Assembly (NCBI RefSeq): GCF_002269385.1
Contig: NZ_CP022957.1
Span: 1-64,000, forward strand
Origin: Maribacter cobaltidurans
GTDB taxonomy: Bacteria; Bacteroidota; Bacteroidia; Flavobacteriales; Flavobacteriaceae
Length of the DNA: 64,000 bases
Reading direction: 5' to 3'
Position numbers and translations under genes: made by a program. Below are positions 18,794 through 27,265 of this stretch, piece by piece. The number at the start of each line of letters is the position of its first letter. The stretch's first letter is position 1. Under the pieces are notes generated by a model. It was not told where the DNA came from. It worked only from the letters and a program-made list of their open reading frames with translations, and did no database searches.

Positions 18794-20104
18794 ATGACAT
18801 TTTTTAGAAACTATTTTGTCCTATTCTTGGGATTACTCGGAAGTATCGCTTTTGCCCAAGACGACCAAAACGATACCCAATATAAAAAAAGAGTATTGGA
18901 AACAACGGAGGTAGACTTCCTTACCAGCTACTACTCACAAGATGGCGACAACGCTGCCGTAAGTGGGGGTATCGGTACAGAAAAACTTACGGATGCCACG
19001 GGAACTTTTGTGGTATCCATTCCTTTAAACGATGATGATGTACTCACCATAGATGCAGGGGTTTCTGCGTATACATCGGCATCGTCCAGTAACATAAATC
19101 CATTTGACGGAGGTCGGCGTGCGGATCCATTCGTGGCAAGTTCCGGTGCCTCAAGTGGGGACACATGGGTAAATCTTACGGGGTCCTATACACATAGTTC
19201 TGATGATCGTAACAACATCGTTTCAGGGAAACTTTCGGTTTCCTCGGAATATGATTATTTCTCATTGGGATTCGGCGGAAGCTATTCTAGACTTTTTAAC
19301 GAAAAGAACACGGAAGTAAGCGTAAAGGCCAATGTATACCTTGATTCCTGGAATACCATTTATCCCTATGAATTAAGGGCTTTTGGAGCCAATGGCATTG
19401 GCTTCTTTAGACCTACGGAGATTACGGGTAATGTCAACTACAATCCCAATTTTACCGAATTTGACAAGACAAATAGAAATTCCTATTCTTTAGGGCTGGG
19501 CTTTTCGCAAATCCTACATAGGAACCTCCAAGGCTCATTGGCCTTTGATGTGATTCAACAGCAGGGCTTATTGTCCACCCCGTTCCAGCGGGTCTATTTT
19601 AGCGATGTGGCCGATTCCTTTATAGAAGATTTTCAGTTGGCCGACGATGTGGAAAGACTTCCCGATAGCCGTACCAAAATTGCTTTGGGCGGAAGATTGA
19701 ACTGGTTCGTAAACGAATTGATAACGGTGCGCACGTTTTACCGATACTATTTTGACGATTGGGGTATCAATTCCCACACGGCCAGCGTAGAGGTTCCCAT
19801 AAAGATTTCGGATAAATTCACCCTTTACCCGTCCTATCGTTTTTACAATCAAACGGCAGCCGATTATTTTGGAGGCTATGAAACCCATCTATCGACCCTG
19901 GAATTTTATACTTCGGATTATGATCTGTCTGAATACAACGCAAACCAACTGGGCTTTGGGGCTTCGTACACCGACATTTTTACCCAACTGAACATTTGGG
20001 AATTTGGTTTAAAGAGTATCGACCTGAAATTTTATAAGTACGACCGGGATACAACCTTTAGCTCCAGCATCATAACAGCTGGATTTAAGTTTGTTATGGA
20101 TTAA
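18794..20104 (+). CDS. DUF3570 predicted outer-membrane beta-barrel protein
   Basis: A 436-residue exported protein with signal peptide (MTFFRNYFVLFLGLLGSIAFAQ). Alternating aromatic strands throughout and a C-terminal aromatic strand (SSSIITAGFKFVMD) indicate an outer-membrane barrel. The ATG at 18794 is preferred over TTG 18788. In the early part, residues 111-121 read DPFVASSGASS; the SGAS at 117-120 resembles the [ST]GA[ST] core of FMN-attachment sites, but lacks the aspartate at the usual distance. This protein, DUF4266, ApbE and the thioredoxin form one cluster (17135-20104). It has no known function. An outer-membrane flavoprotein or a channel working with the lipoprotein is possible. 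Confidence 0.88.
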   Translation: MTFFRNYFVLFLGLLGSIAFAQDDQNDTQYKKRVLETTEVDFLTSYYSQDGDNAAVSGGIGTEKLTDATGTFVVSIPLNDDDVLTIDAGVSAYTSASSSNINPFDGGRRADPFVASSGASSGDTWVNLTGSYTHSSDDRNNIVSGKLSVSSEYDYFSLGFGGSYSRLFNEKNTEVSVKANVYLDSWNTIYPYELRAFGANGIGFFRPTEITGNVNYNPNFTEFDKTNRNSYSLGLGFSQILHRNLQGSLAFDVIQQQGLLSTPFQRVYFSDVADSFIEDFQLADDVERLPDSRTKIALGGRLNWFVNELITVRTFYRYYFDDWGINSHTASVEVPIKISDKFTLYPSYRFYNQTAADYFGGYETHLSTLEFYTSDYDLSEYNANQLGFGASYTDIFTQLNIWEFGLKSIDLKFYKYDRDTTFSSSIITAGFKFVMD

Positions 20105-20123
20105 TCCTAAACCATTTTAGGGG

Positions 20124-21431
20124 TTAGATTGACAGATTTCCGGCCAGTTGTTTTAAAACAATTTCGGATAGCTTTGCCTGAAACTTGGCATTGCTGAAGC
20201 GAACCTTGGCATTGATATAGTTCAATTGGGCCGTCCTAAATTCGATGGTGGGGATAATCCCGATTCGGTACTTTTCCACTGTGATGTCCAAATTCTCCTT
20301 GGCAATGGCCTCATTGTTACCCTCAAGCTCAATCAAACTTACATTGGTAAGATACGTCTGGTAGGTAGTTCCCAGTGTCGCCAATAAATCCTGTTCCTGT
20401 TGCGCAATAGCTACTTCTGAATTTTCGATTTCCAGTTTGCCAATTTTTTCATCCCTATGCTGATTAAAACCATCAAATAGATTCAACGTAGCTCCAAAGC
20501 CGTAACTGAATCCCCTTGAATTAGAGGCAGTGGTGAACCCTAAACTGGATTGGGATTCACTGAAGTTATATCCCGTTGACGCTGTAATAGTGGGAAATCG
20601 GGCCGCCCTGATTTGCTTTAATTCCAATTCTGAAATCCTTTTGCTGATCTGTGAGGCCAAGAGTTGGGGGTTTTCCTTTAAAACTTGGGTCTGCAGGTCG
20701 TCCAACAATAGGGACTCGTCCACAAAAATTTCCGGGGCCACCTCAAAATCGGTAGTAAGATCACGGGCCAATTGTTGGTTCAGTTGAATCTTGGTATTGG
20801 CAAACAACTCCTTCTGCCGCTGCATAAGCGTTTCGTCCGTATTGAGATCTACCTGTGCGTTCAATACTTCCAACTTGGAGGCCTTTCCTATGGTAAATCG
20901 ATTCCGAGCCAATTCAACGCGCTGCTTGGAAATAAGTATCGTACTGTCCAAAGCCGATAGCTGTTGGCGTTGTTGTACCAAGTCATAATAGGTAATCATC
21001 ACCTCCCCTACCGTAGACAATATGACCTGTTTCAGTTCCGCATCCCCCAATTTCCTGTTTTCCTTCAATTGTTCATAATTCGCGAACATCCTAAGCCCAT
21101 CAAAAAGGGTCCAATCCAAGGCTACGCCATAGTTAAGGCTATTGTTTATAGCGTTGTCCTGCTCCTGTACGGTACCGTCGAGTCGGGTCTGTGATAGATA
21201 TACCCTCCTATTGTTATCCGTAACATTGGCCTGCACGGAAGGTAGCATACCCGCATACCCCGGACTTACACCGTATTCATCGATTTTCAGTTCATTCTTG
21301 GCCGTAAGGATCTGGAAATTATTTTCTAGGGCCAATTTAACCGCTTCATCGACATTGAGCACTTCTTGTGCGGATATCAAAAAAATGTTCAATACAACAA
21401 ATAGGGAACTTAAGGGAATTCTGTATGGCAT
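20124..21431 (-). CDS. TolC-family outer-membrane efflux protein
   Basis: Outer-membrane channel of a tripartite efflux pump, 435 residues with signal peptide (PLSSLFVVLNIFLISAQE). Two repeats of long helices and strands are recognisable, with the first repeat starting NVDEAVKLALENNFQILTAKNEL and the pattern RVELARNRFTIGKASKLEVLNAQ typical of OEP domains. It is the last gene of the adaptor / pump / channel operon and starts 1 base after the RND stop. It is separate from the TolC domain fused to CusA, so the two pumps each have their own channel. Confidence 0.92.
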   Translation of the reverse strand: MPYRIPLSSLFVVLNIFLISAQEVLNVDEAVKLALENNFQILTAKNELKIDEYGVSPGYAGMLPSVQANVTDNNRRVYLSQTRLDGTVQEQDNAINNSLNYGVALDWTLFDGLRMFANYEQLKENRKLGDAELKQVILSTVGEVMITYYDLVQQRQQLSALDSTILISKQRVELARNRFTIGKASKLEVLNAQVDLNTDETLMQRQKELFANTKIQLNQQLARDLTTDFEVAPEIFVDESLLLDDLQTQVLKENPQLLASQISKRISELELKQIRAARFPTITASTGYNFSESQSSLGFTTASNSRGFSYGFGATLNLFDGFNQHRDEKIGKLEIENSEVAIAQQEQDLLATLGTTYQTYLTNVSLIELEGNNEAIAKENLDITVEKYRIGIIPTIEFRTAQLNYINAKVRFSNAKFQAKLSEIVLKQLAGNLSI

Positions 21432-21432
21432 T

Positions 21433-24400
21433 TTAATACGTTTCTAATACTTTGAACTCGGGTCGCTCTACCCTTTCTTTGGACCATAAATAATATAGCG
21501 CCGGAATCACAAAAAGGGTCAAGACCAACGAAAACATTGTTCCTCCAATGATAACCACCCCCATACCGATTCTACTTGTAGAGGCCGCACCCAATGACAA
21601 TGCGATGGGCAATGCCCCAAGGGCGATGGTTAAACTGGTCATTAAAATAGGTCTTAACCTGGATATTGAAGCTTTAAAAATAGCTTCCTGTTTAGGCATA
21701 CCCTGTTCCCGAAGCTGGTTAGCAAACTCTACAATCAATATCCCGTTTTTGGTAACCAATCCTATCAGCATGATGGTCCCAATTTGACTGAATATATTCC
21801 AAGACTGACCGAACAGCCATAGCGAAAACATAGCTCCTGCTACCGCCATGGGCACGGTAAGTATAATAATGAAAGGATCTATAAAACTTTCGAATTGCGC
21901 GGCCAAAATCAGAAAAATAAGCAATAAGGCCAGTCCAAATGCAAATAGCGTATTGGAACTACTCTCCACAAAATCCCTAGACTCCCCGCCCAAATCGGTT
22001 GTAAAGGTTTCATCCAAAACTTTGTCCTTTATCGCTTCCATGGCCTCGATACCGTCATTGATAGTTTTACCGGGTGCCAGATTCGCAGAAACTGTGGCCG
22101 ACATGTATCGGTTGTTATGGTACAATTGTGGTGGACTACTATGCTCTACGGTTTCCACCAAATTGTCCAACTGAATCAATAAGCCAGCGTCGTTCTTTAC
22201 GAAAATAGACGTCAAATCCACGGGCGCATCCCTATCTTTTTTGTCAAACTGACCAATGACCTGATACTGTTTACCGTTCATTAAAAAGTATCCAAAGCGT
22301 TGTCCACTCAAGGACAATTGCAAGGTCTGGGCGACATCCCGTACCGAAACCCCAAGACTTTCGGCCTTTTCACGGTTAATGTTCACATAAATTTCCGGCT
22401 TGTCGAACTTTAGGTTTACGTCTACAAAAGAAAAAGTTTCATCCTGCTCAGCCTCTGCCATAAATTCAGGAATCTTTTCCTCAAGCTTATCAAAATTTTG
22501 CGCCTGGATAATAAATTGAATGGGAGGACCACCTCTCCTGTTCACCGATATGGTAGGCCTTTCGGATACGTTGGACTTTCCGCCCACATAGGCCTTGGCC
22601 CATCTTCCCAAATCCTCAGCAATTTCATGCTGTGAACGTTTCCGTTCACTAGGGTCTACGAGTGCAACATTGGCCCTACCACTATTGACCGAAGACGAAC
22701 CAAAACCAGGGGAAGTCAAAACCAGACTCACCTTTTTTTCCGGTATGGAATCGTTGATCAGTTCGGTGATATCGGTCATCAATCGGTCCATATATTCATA
22801 GGAAGATCCCTCGGGTGCGGTCACGTTCAAGCGTACAAAGCTTCGGTCATCGTATGGCGCCGTTTCCTTGGGCAACAGGGTATAGAACAGGGCTATCAGT
22901 CCCAAACATCCTACCAGTATGGGAAAACTGAGCCATTTCCGTTTCATGAACCCTTGTAAGGTTTCCGCATAGTATTCATTCATTTTTATGAAATACTTTT
23001 CCGTAAAATGATAGAATTTGGATTGTTTCTGCTTTCCCGGTTTGATCAAATAGGCATTTAACATAGGAGTCAAGGAAAGCGACACAAAGGCCGATACCAA
23101 TACGGCAGCTCCCAATACCACACCAAATTCCCGGAACAACCTACCCACAAAACCCTCTAAAAATATCACCGGAAGAAAAACCGCTGCCAAGGTTATGGAG
23201 ATAGAAATAACGGCAAAGAAAATCTCGTTGGAGCCTTTAATGGCCGCCTCGATGGGACTCATCCCCTCCTCCACTTTTTTATAAATATTCTCGGTCACTA
23301 CGATACCGTCATCCACCACAAGACCCGTGGCGAGTACAATCGCTAAAAGGGTAAGTACGTTTATGGAAAACCCGAACAACCACATAATAAAGAATGTGGC
23401 AATCAGGGAAACCGGTATGTCGATTAAGGGCCGTAGGGCCATGGACCAGTTTCTAAAGAACAGGTAAATCACCAGAATTACAAGAATAATGGAAATCAGC
23501 AAGGTTTCCCCCACCTCGGTGACCGCACGTTTTACAAAAACTGTGTCATCGATAACTACATTGAGCTTAAATCCTTCAGGCAGATCTTTTTTTAACTTTT
23601 CGTATTCCTCATAAAAGGCATCCGCTATTTCAAGATAATTGGTCCCGGGTTGAGGGATGACGGCCGTGGCGACCATGGGCTGCCCGGAGTCGCTCATTTT
23701 CGTTTCCATATTTTCGCCCTCCAAGGTCGCTTTTCCTATATCGCTCAGACGTACCAATTTTTCACCCTCGGCCCTAATGATAATGTTGTTGAACTGTTCC
23801 TCGGTCTGAAGGTTTCCAATGGTCTTAACGGCAAGTTCCGTATTGTCCCCGGTCAGTTTTCCCGATGGCAGTTCCACATTCTGAGCCAAAAGCGCACTTC
23901 GTACATCCGCCACCGTCAATCCATAAGAAGCCAATTTTAAGGGATCTATCCATAAACGCATGGCATATCTTCGCTGCCCCCAAATCTGCACGCTGCTCAC
24001 GCCCGGAATCGTCTCAATTCTTGGGGTAATGACATTTTCGGCATAATCGGAAAGTTCCAGGATATTCTTATCATCGCTTTGCACCGTCATGGAGAGGATT
24101 CTCTGGGCATCGGCATCTGACTTGGAGACGACCGGCGGAGCATCCAAATCATCGGGCAAACTTCGCACGGCCTGCGAAACCTTGTCCCGCACATCGTTGG
24201 CGGCATCCTCTAAATTTTTATTGAGATTGAACTCAATACTTATGGAACTGGAGCCCTGAACACTGGAAGAGGTAATATTCCTGATGCCATCAATGGAATT
24301 AATAGCCTTTTCCAAGGGTTCCGTAATCTGTGACTCGATAATATCCGCATTGGCACCCGCATAACTGGTCCTAACGGATACTTGAGCGGGGTCTATGGAG

Positions 24401-24513
24401 GGGAATTCCCGTATCCCCAAATAGGTGTAGCCAATGATACCGAACAAAACAATAGTAACATTCATCACTATGGTTAGGACAGGTCTTTTTATACTGAGCG
24501 TGGACAAGTTCAT
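21433..24513 (-). CDS. Multidrug-type RND efflux permease (HAE1/AcrB family)
   Basis: Proton-driven inner-membrane exporter of drugs or other amphiphiles. It is 1026 residues with the classic duplicated layout of helices and large periplasmic loops. Landmarks are the N-terminal SIKRPVLTIVMNVTIVLFG, the first periplasmic motif REFPSIDPAQVSVRTSYAGA, and VLATGLVVDDGIVVTENIYK in TM4 with the paired aspartates of the proton relay. GLVTKNGILIVEFANQ lies in the second half. The ATG overlaps the adaptor stop as TAATG, so translation is coupled. The DD in TM4 separates it from the heavy-metal subfamily at 11585. Confidence 0.95.
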   Translation of the reverse strand: MNLSTLSIKRPVLTIVMNVTIVLFGIIGYTYLGIREFPSIDPAQVSVRTSYAGANADIIESQITEPLEKAINSIDGIRNITSSSVQGSSSISIEFNLNKNLEDAANDVRDKVSQAVRSLPDDLDAPPVVSKSDADAQRILSMTVQSDDKNILELSDYAENVITPRIETIPGVSSVQIWGQRRYAMRLWIDPLKLASYGLTVADVRSALLAQNVELPSGKLTGDNTELAVKTIGNLQTEEQFNNIIIRAEGEKLVRLSDIGKATLEGENMETKMSDSGQPMVATAVIPQPGTNYLEIADAFYEEYEKLKKDLPEGFKLNVVIDDTVFVKRAVTEVGETLLISIILVILVIYLFFRNWSMALRPLIDIPVSLIATFFIMWLFGFSINVLTLLAIVLATGLVVDDGIVVTENIYKKVEEGMSPIEAAIKGSNEIFFAVISISITLAAVFLPVIFLEGFVGRLFREFGVVLGAAVLVSAFVSLSLTPMLNAYLIKPGKQKQSKFYHFTEKYFIKMNEYYAETLQGFMKRKWLSFPILVGCLGLIALFYTLLPKETAPYDDRSFVRLNVTAPEGSSYEYMDRLMTDITELINDSIPEKKVSLVLTSPGFGSSSVNSGRANVALVDPSERKRSQHEIAEDLGRWAKAYVGGKSNVSERPTISVNRRGGPPIQFIIQAQNFDKLEEKIPEFMAEAEQDETFSFVDVNLKFDKPEIYVNINREKAESLGVSVRDVAQTLQLSLSGQRFGYFLMNGKQYQVIGQFDKKDRDAPVDLTSIFVKNDAGLLIQLDNLVETVEHSSPPQLYHNNRYMSATVSANLAPGKTINDGIEAMEAIKDKVLDETFTTDLGGESRDFVESSSNTLFAFGLALLLIFLILAAQFESFIDPFIIILTVPMAVAGAMFSLWLFGQSWNIFSQIGTIMLIGLVTKNGILIVEFANQLREQGMPKQEAIFKASISRLRPILMTSLTIALGALPIALSLGAASTSRIGMGVVIIGGTMFSLVLTLFVIPALYYLWSKERVERPEFKVLETY

Positions 24514-25592
24514 TATTCCGCTGTGTTTAATTCCGGTTCCTCTAGTTCAACGGTTACGGGTGCCCCGTTCTTTAAGGCCATAACGCCATAGGTCAAAACG
24601 GTGTCTCCTGCGCTCAATCCATTCAAAATGCGCACTTCGGAACCCGTACGTGCGCCTATTTCCACATCTACCTCTTTGGCCTTACCATTTTCAGCCACAA
24701 AAATTTTCTTACCGTTCTGTACGGGAATCAAGGCTTCGGAAGGAACCAAAAGCGCATCATCCACCGTTTGTAGGGGTAAAACCACGTTGGCGTAAGCCCC
24801 GGGGTACAGAGTGCCATCCGTATTATCTGCAATCGCCCGCATCCTTAACGTCCTCGTGGCAATCTCTACTTCGGGTTCTATGGCATAGATGGTCGCCGTA
24901 TAGTCCTTGGAACCATCGGAAGTTCTGAAGGTGAAATTGGAGCCTTCATGAATTTGTGATGCATATTTCTCTGGAATGGAAAAAGTAATTTTGAGCTTAC
25001 TCGTATTCACCAATTTGGCCACGGGTGTGGTTGGGGTTATGTACGTACCCACGGAAATGGACCGTAGCCCTATGTTTCCCGAAAAGGGGGCCCGAACCAC
25101 CGTTTTTGATAATTGTGCGGAAATAAGGGACACCTCGGCACTGGCCGACTGAAAATCGGCACTGGCGATGTCGTATTCTTCCTGACTAATGGCCTGCTTG
25201 TCCAATAACAATTTGGCCCTTCGCTCATTTTCCGAGGCCAATTTTTCCGCCGTTTTCACCTTGGACAATTGGGCTTGTAACTCTACATCGTCCACATTAA
25301 AAAGTACCTGGCCTTGAGCTACCTTGCTACCTTCCTGAAAGTTGATGCTTTTGACTATACCGGAAACCTCGCTTCTAATTTCAATTTGTTCGTTCGCCTC
25401 CAAAGTTCCCGAAAGAGAGATATTATCATCAAATTTTCTTGGCTGTAGAACTATACCCTTTACGGAGGTCGTACTGGCTTGCGCCATGGGTCTTGCCGAC
25501 TGTCCAATGGCGGCATTGGCGTTGATGCGATAGACGATCAAGCCCCCCAACCCTACAATAAGCAGCAAATAGATTACATATTTGACTTTCAT
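24513..25592 (-). CDS. Efflux RND transporter periplasmic adaptor subunit (AcrA/MexA-like)
   Basis: Membrane-fusion protein of the multidrug pump, 359 residues, first gene of the operon. It has one N-terminal membrane anchor (VIYLLLIVGLGGLIVYRI) and no lipobox. Lipoyl halves are at GIVKSINFQEGSKVAQGQVL and VRAPFSGNIGLRSISVGTYI, with a helical hairpin between them (SENERRAKLLLDKQAISQEE) and a beta-barrel and membrane-proximal domain after. Upstream, three ATTTGGTT boxes at 25591-25629 look like an operator. No regulator gene is adjacent. Confidence 0.93.
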   Translation of the reverse strand: MKVKYVIYLLLIVGLGGLIVYRINANAAIGQSARPMAQASTTSVKGIVLQPRKFDDNISLSGTLEANEQIEIRSEVSGIVKSINFQEGSKVAQGQVLFNVDDVELQAQLSKVKTAEKLASENERRAKLLLDKQAISQEEYDIASADFQSASAEVSLISAQLSKTVVRAPFSGNIGLRSISVGTYITPTTPVAKLVNTSKLKITFSIPEKYASQIHEGSNFTFRTSDGSKDYTATIYAIEPEVEIATRTLRMRAIADNTDGTLYPGAYANVVLPLQTVDDALLVPSEALIPVQNGKKIFVAENGKAKEVDVEIGARTGSEVRILNGLSAGDTVLTYGVMALKNGAPVTVELEEPELNTAE

Positions 25593-25629
25593 TTGGTTTA
25601 GATAAATTTGGTTTTCTGGTTAACCAAAT
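25591..25629. promoter_or_regulatory. Repeated ATTTGGTT box upstream of the multidrug pump operon
   Basis: ATTTGGTT occurs directly at 25591-25598 and 25606-25613 (15-base period), and inverted as AACCAAAT at 25622-25629. The first copy abuts the start codon and the last two form an inverted repeat with 8 bases between. This spacing suits a dimeric repressor such as a TetR-type protein covering the translation start and leader. The assignment is from pattern only. Confidence 0.45.
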
Positions 25630-25828
25630 CTAGGTCTAAAACCTATTTTTAAAAAAAACTTATGTTTTATTTAACATGCATTAACATAATGCTTTAGCAA
25701 TAAAATAATTTGAAGTACAATTCTTTGTGAATTTGGAATTTTTTAGGAGGTGATAAAAGAGTGTGGGAAAGATATTAAAAAGTAAAATGATTACACAAAA
25801 GCACGCTTTTGACGCTTCTTAAAACACA

Positions 25829-25854
25829 AAACCCGCAACGAAAGTTGCGGGTTT
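25829..25854 (-). terminator. Intrinsic terminator after tRNA-Ser
   Basis: An 11-base-pair perfect stem (AAACCCGCAAC at 25829-25839 with GTTGCGGGTTT at 25844-25854) around a 4-base loop. It is followed on the minus strand by a short T-rich run. It lies 6 bases beyond the 3' end of the tRNA gene. Confidence 0.8.
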
Positions 25855-25860
25855 CTTTTG

Positions 25861-25945
25861 CGGAGAAAGAGGGATTCGAACCCCCGGAGGTGTGACCCTC
25901 AACAGTTTTCAAGACTGCCGCATTCGACCACTCTGCCATTTCTCC
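25861..25945 (-). tRNA. tRNA-Ser (anticodon UGA)
   Basis: On the minus strand the sequence begins GGAGAAATGGCAGAGTGG and ends in CTTTCTCC plus a G discriminator. The acceptor stem GGAGAAA pairs with TTTCTCC. The anticodon loop is CTTGAAA (anticodon TGA), reading UCA codons. The long variable arm (GAGGGTCACACCTC) is typical of class II tRNA-Ser, and GGTTCGAAT is the T loop. CCA is not encoded. Confidence 0.95.
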
Positions 25946-26075
25946 TAATGCGGGTGCAAATATAGAAAGGAATTTCATTCTTTTAAAAACTTTTCCGCTT
26001 TTATTCTCATTGTTTTGATTTTGTTCCATTCCTTAGCGTATCACATCCTTCATTTCATTTTTTTATCTTGCTCCC

Positions 26076-27083
26076 ATGGTACACCCTTTGGTTAGCATCA
26101 TCGTCCCCTTTAAGGATACGGCCCCCTACTTGGAGGAATGCCTGAATTCCGTTTTGGCGCAAAGCTATCCGCATTGGGAAATGATTGCCGTAAACGACCA
26201 TTCCAAAGACAATAGTCTTGCCATCGTAACGGAATTTGCAAAACAAGACCCACGAATCAAGGTTTATCCAAATACCGGTAAAGGTGTTATACAGGCTTTA
26301 CAAACTGCCTATTCCCATAGCAGCGGTACCTTTATTACACGAATGGATTCCGATGATATTATGACCCCAGACCGACTACAGGTCATGACCAATTTGTTGC
26401 TTGAACATGGTGAGGAACATTTAGCCGTAGGACAGGTCAAGTATTTCTCTGACCGCGGTATCAGCGATGGCTACGACCGGTACGAAAAATGGCTGAACGG
26501 TTTAACCGAAAAAGGAACCAATTATAGTGAAATCTACAAGGAATGTGTTATCCCCTCCCCATGCTGGATGGCATACCGTACCGATTTTGAGGCCTGTGAC
26601 GGGTTCAATCCCCATAGGTATCCTGAGGACTATGACCTTACCTTTCGCTTTTACGAAAAAGGGCTGCGTGTTATCCCGTGCGATAAAACCCTGCTGTATT
26701 GGAGGGATTATGATCAGCGGACCTCCCGCACCAGCGAACATTACGCCCAAAACTATTTTTTGGACATAAAACTTCATTACTTCTTAAAGCTGGATCATGA
26801 CCCGCAGCGCCCCTTGGTGGTCTGGGGTGCCGGATTCAAAGGAAAAAAGATTGCCCAATCGCTCACAGAAAAGAATATTGAATTCTCATGGATCTGTGAT
26901 AATCCAAAAAAAATTGGAAAGGAAATCTATGGCCATATCTTGCTTTCCTTCGAGCAACTGGACGAGATTGAAAATCCCCAAAGTATTATAACCGTTGCCA
27001 ATGAGGAGGCACAAAAGGAAATTAGGGCCTTTTTTAAGCTCAGAACTATGGGTAATATATTGGATTACTTCTTTTTTTGTTGA
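26076..27083 (+). CDS. Family 2 glycosyltransferase with C-terminal Rossmann-like domain
   Basis: Inverting GT-A glycosyltransferase (335 residues) probably adding a sugar to an envelope glycan. The N-terminal motif VSIIVPFKDTAPYLEECLNS and the metal-binding DSDD at 91-94 are clear, and the acceptor region follows with PEDYDLTFRFYEKG. After about residue 247 there is a second small domain beginning PLVVWGAGFKGKKIAQSL, which looks like a nucleotide-binding Rossmann fold seen in some glycosyltransferase fusions. It stands alone after the tRNA gene. Substrate unknown. Confidence 0.85.
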   Translation: MVHPLVSIIVPFKDTAPYLEECLNSVLAQSYPHWEMIAVNDHSKDNSLAIVTEFAKQDPRIKVYPNTGKGVIQALQTAYSHSSGTFITRMDSDDIMTPDRLQVMTNLLLEHGEEHLAVGQVKYFSDRGISDGYDRYEKWLNGLTEKGTNYSEIYKECVIPSPCWMAYRTDFEACDGFNPHRYPEDYDLTFRFYEKGLRVIPCDKTLLYWRDYDQRTSRTSEHYAQNYFLDIKLHYFLKLDHDPQRPLVVWGAGFKGKKIAQSLTEKNIEFSWICDNPKKIGKEIYGHILLSFEQLDEIENPQSIITVANEEAQKEIRAFFKLRTMGNILDYFFFC

Positions 27084-27265
27084 TGCAGAGAGATTCTGGG
27101 CATTGGTCAATACATTATGAATTTGCTTTGGCAAACCAAACTTTCACGGAGAAATCCCGAGTGAAATTTGATTACACCCCACCTTGGTGATTTGAACTTA
27201 TACGAAGAACATAAAATCGGGAATATCAAGTCAAAATAAGTATCTTTGACCAATCACTTAAAGGA

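Noticed and set aside
20106..20121. Hairpin CCTAAA/TTTAGG between convergent DUF3570 and TolC genes
   Set aside because: Six base pairs and no T run; too weak to call a terminator.
25775..26029. An 84-residue minus-strand open frame
   Set aside because: Its protein-like sequence is the tRNA-Ser gene read in frame.
27241..27248. TATCTTTG upstream of the BatA-type gene as a full promoter
   Set aside because: The -7 box is good but no TTG lies at a suitable distance upstream, so only the box is noted.
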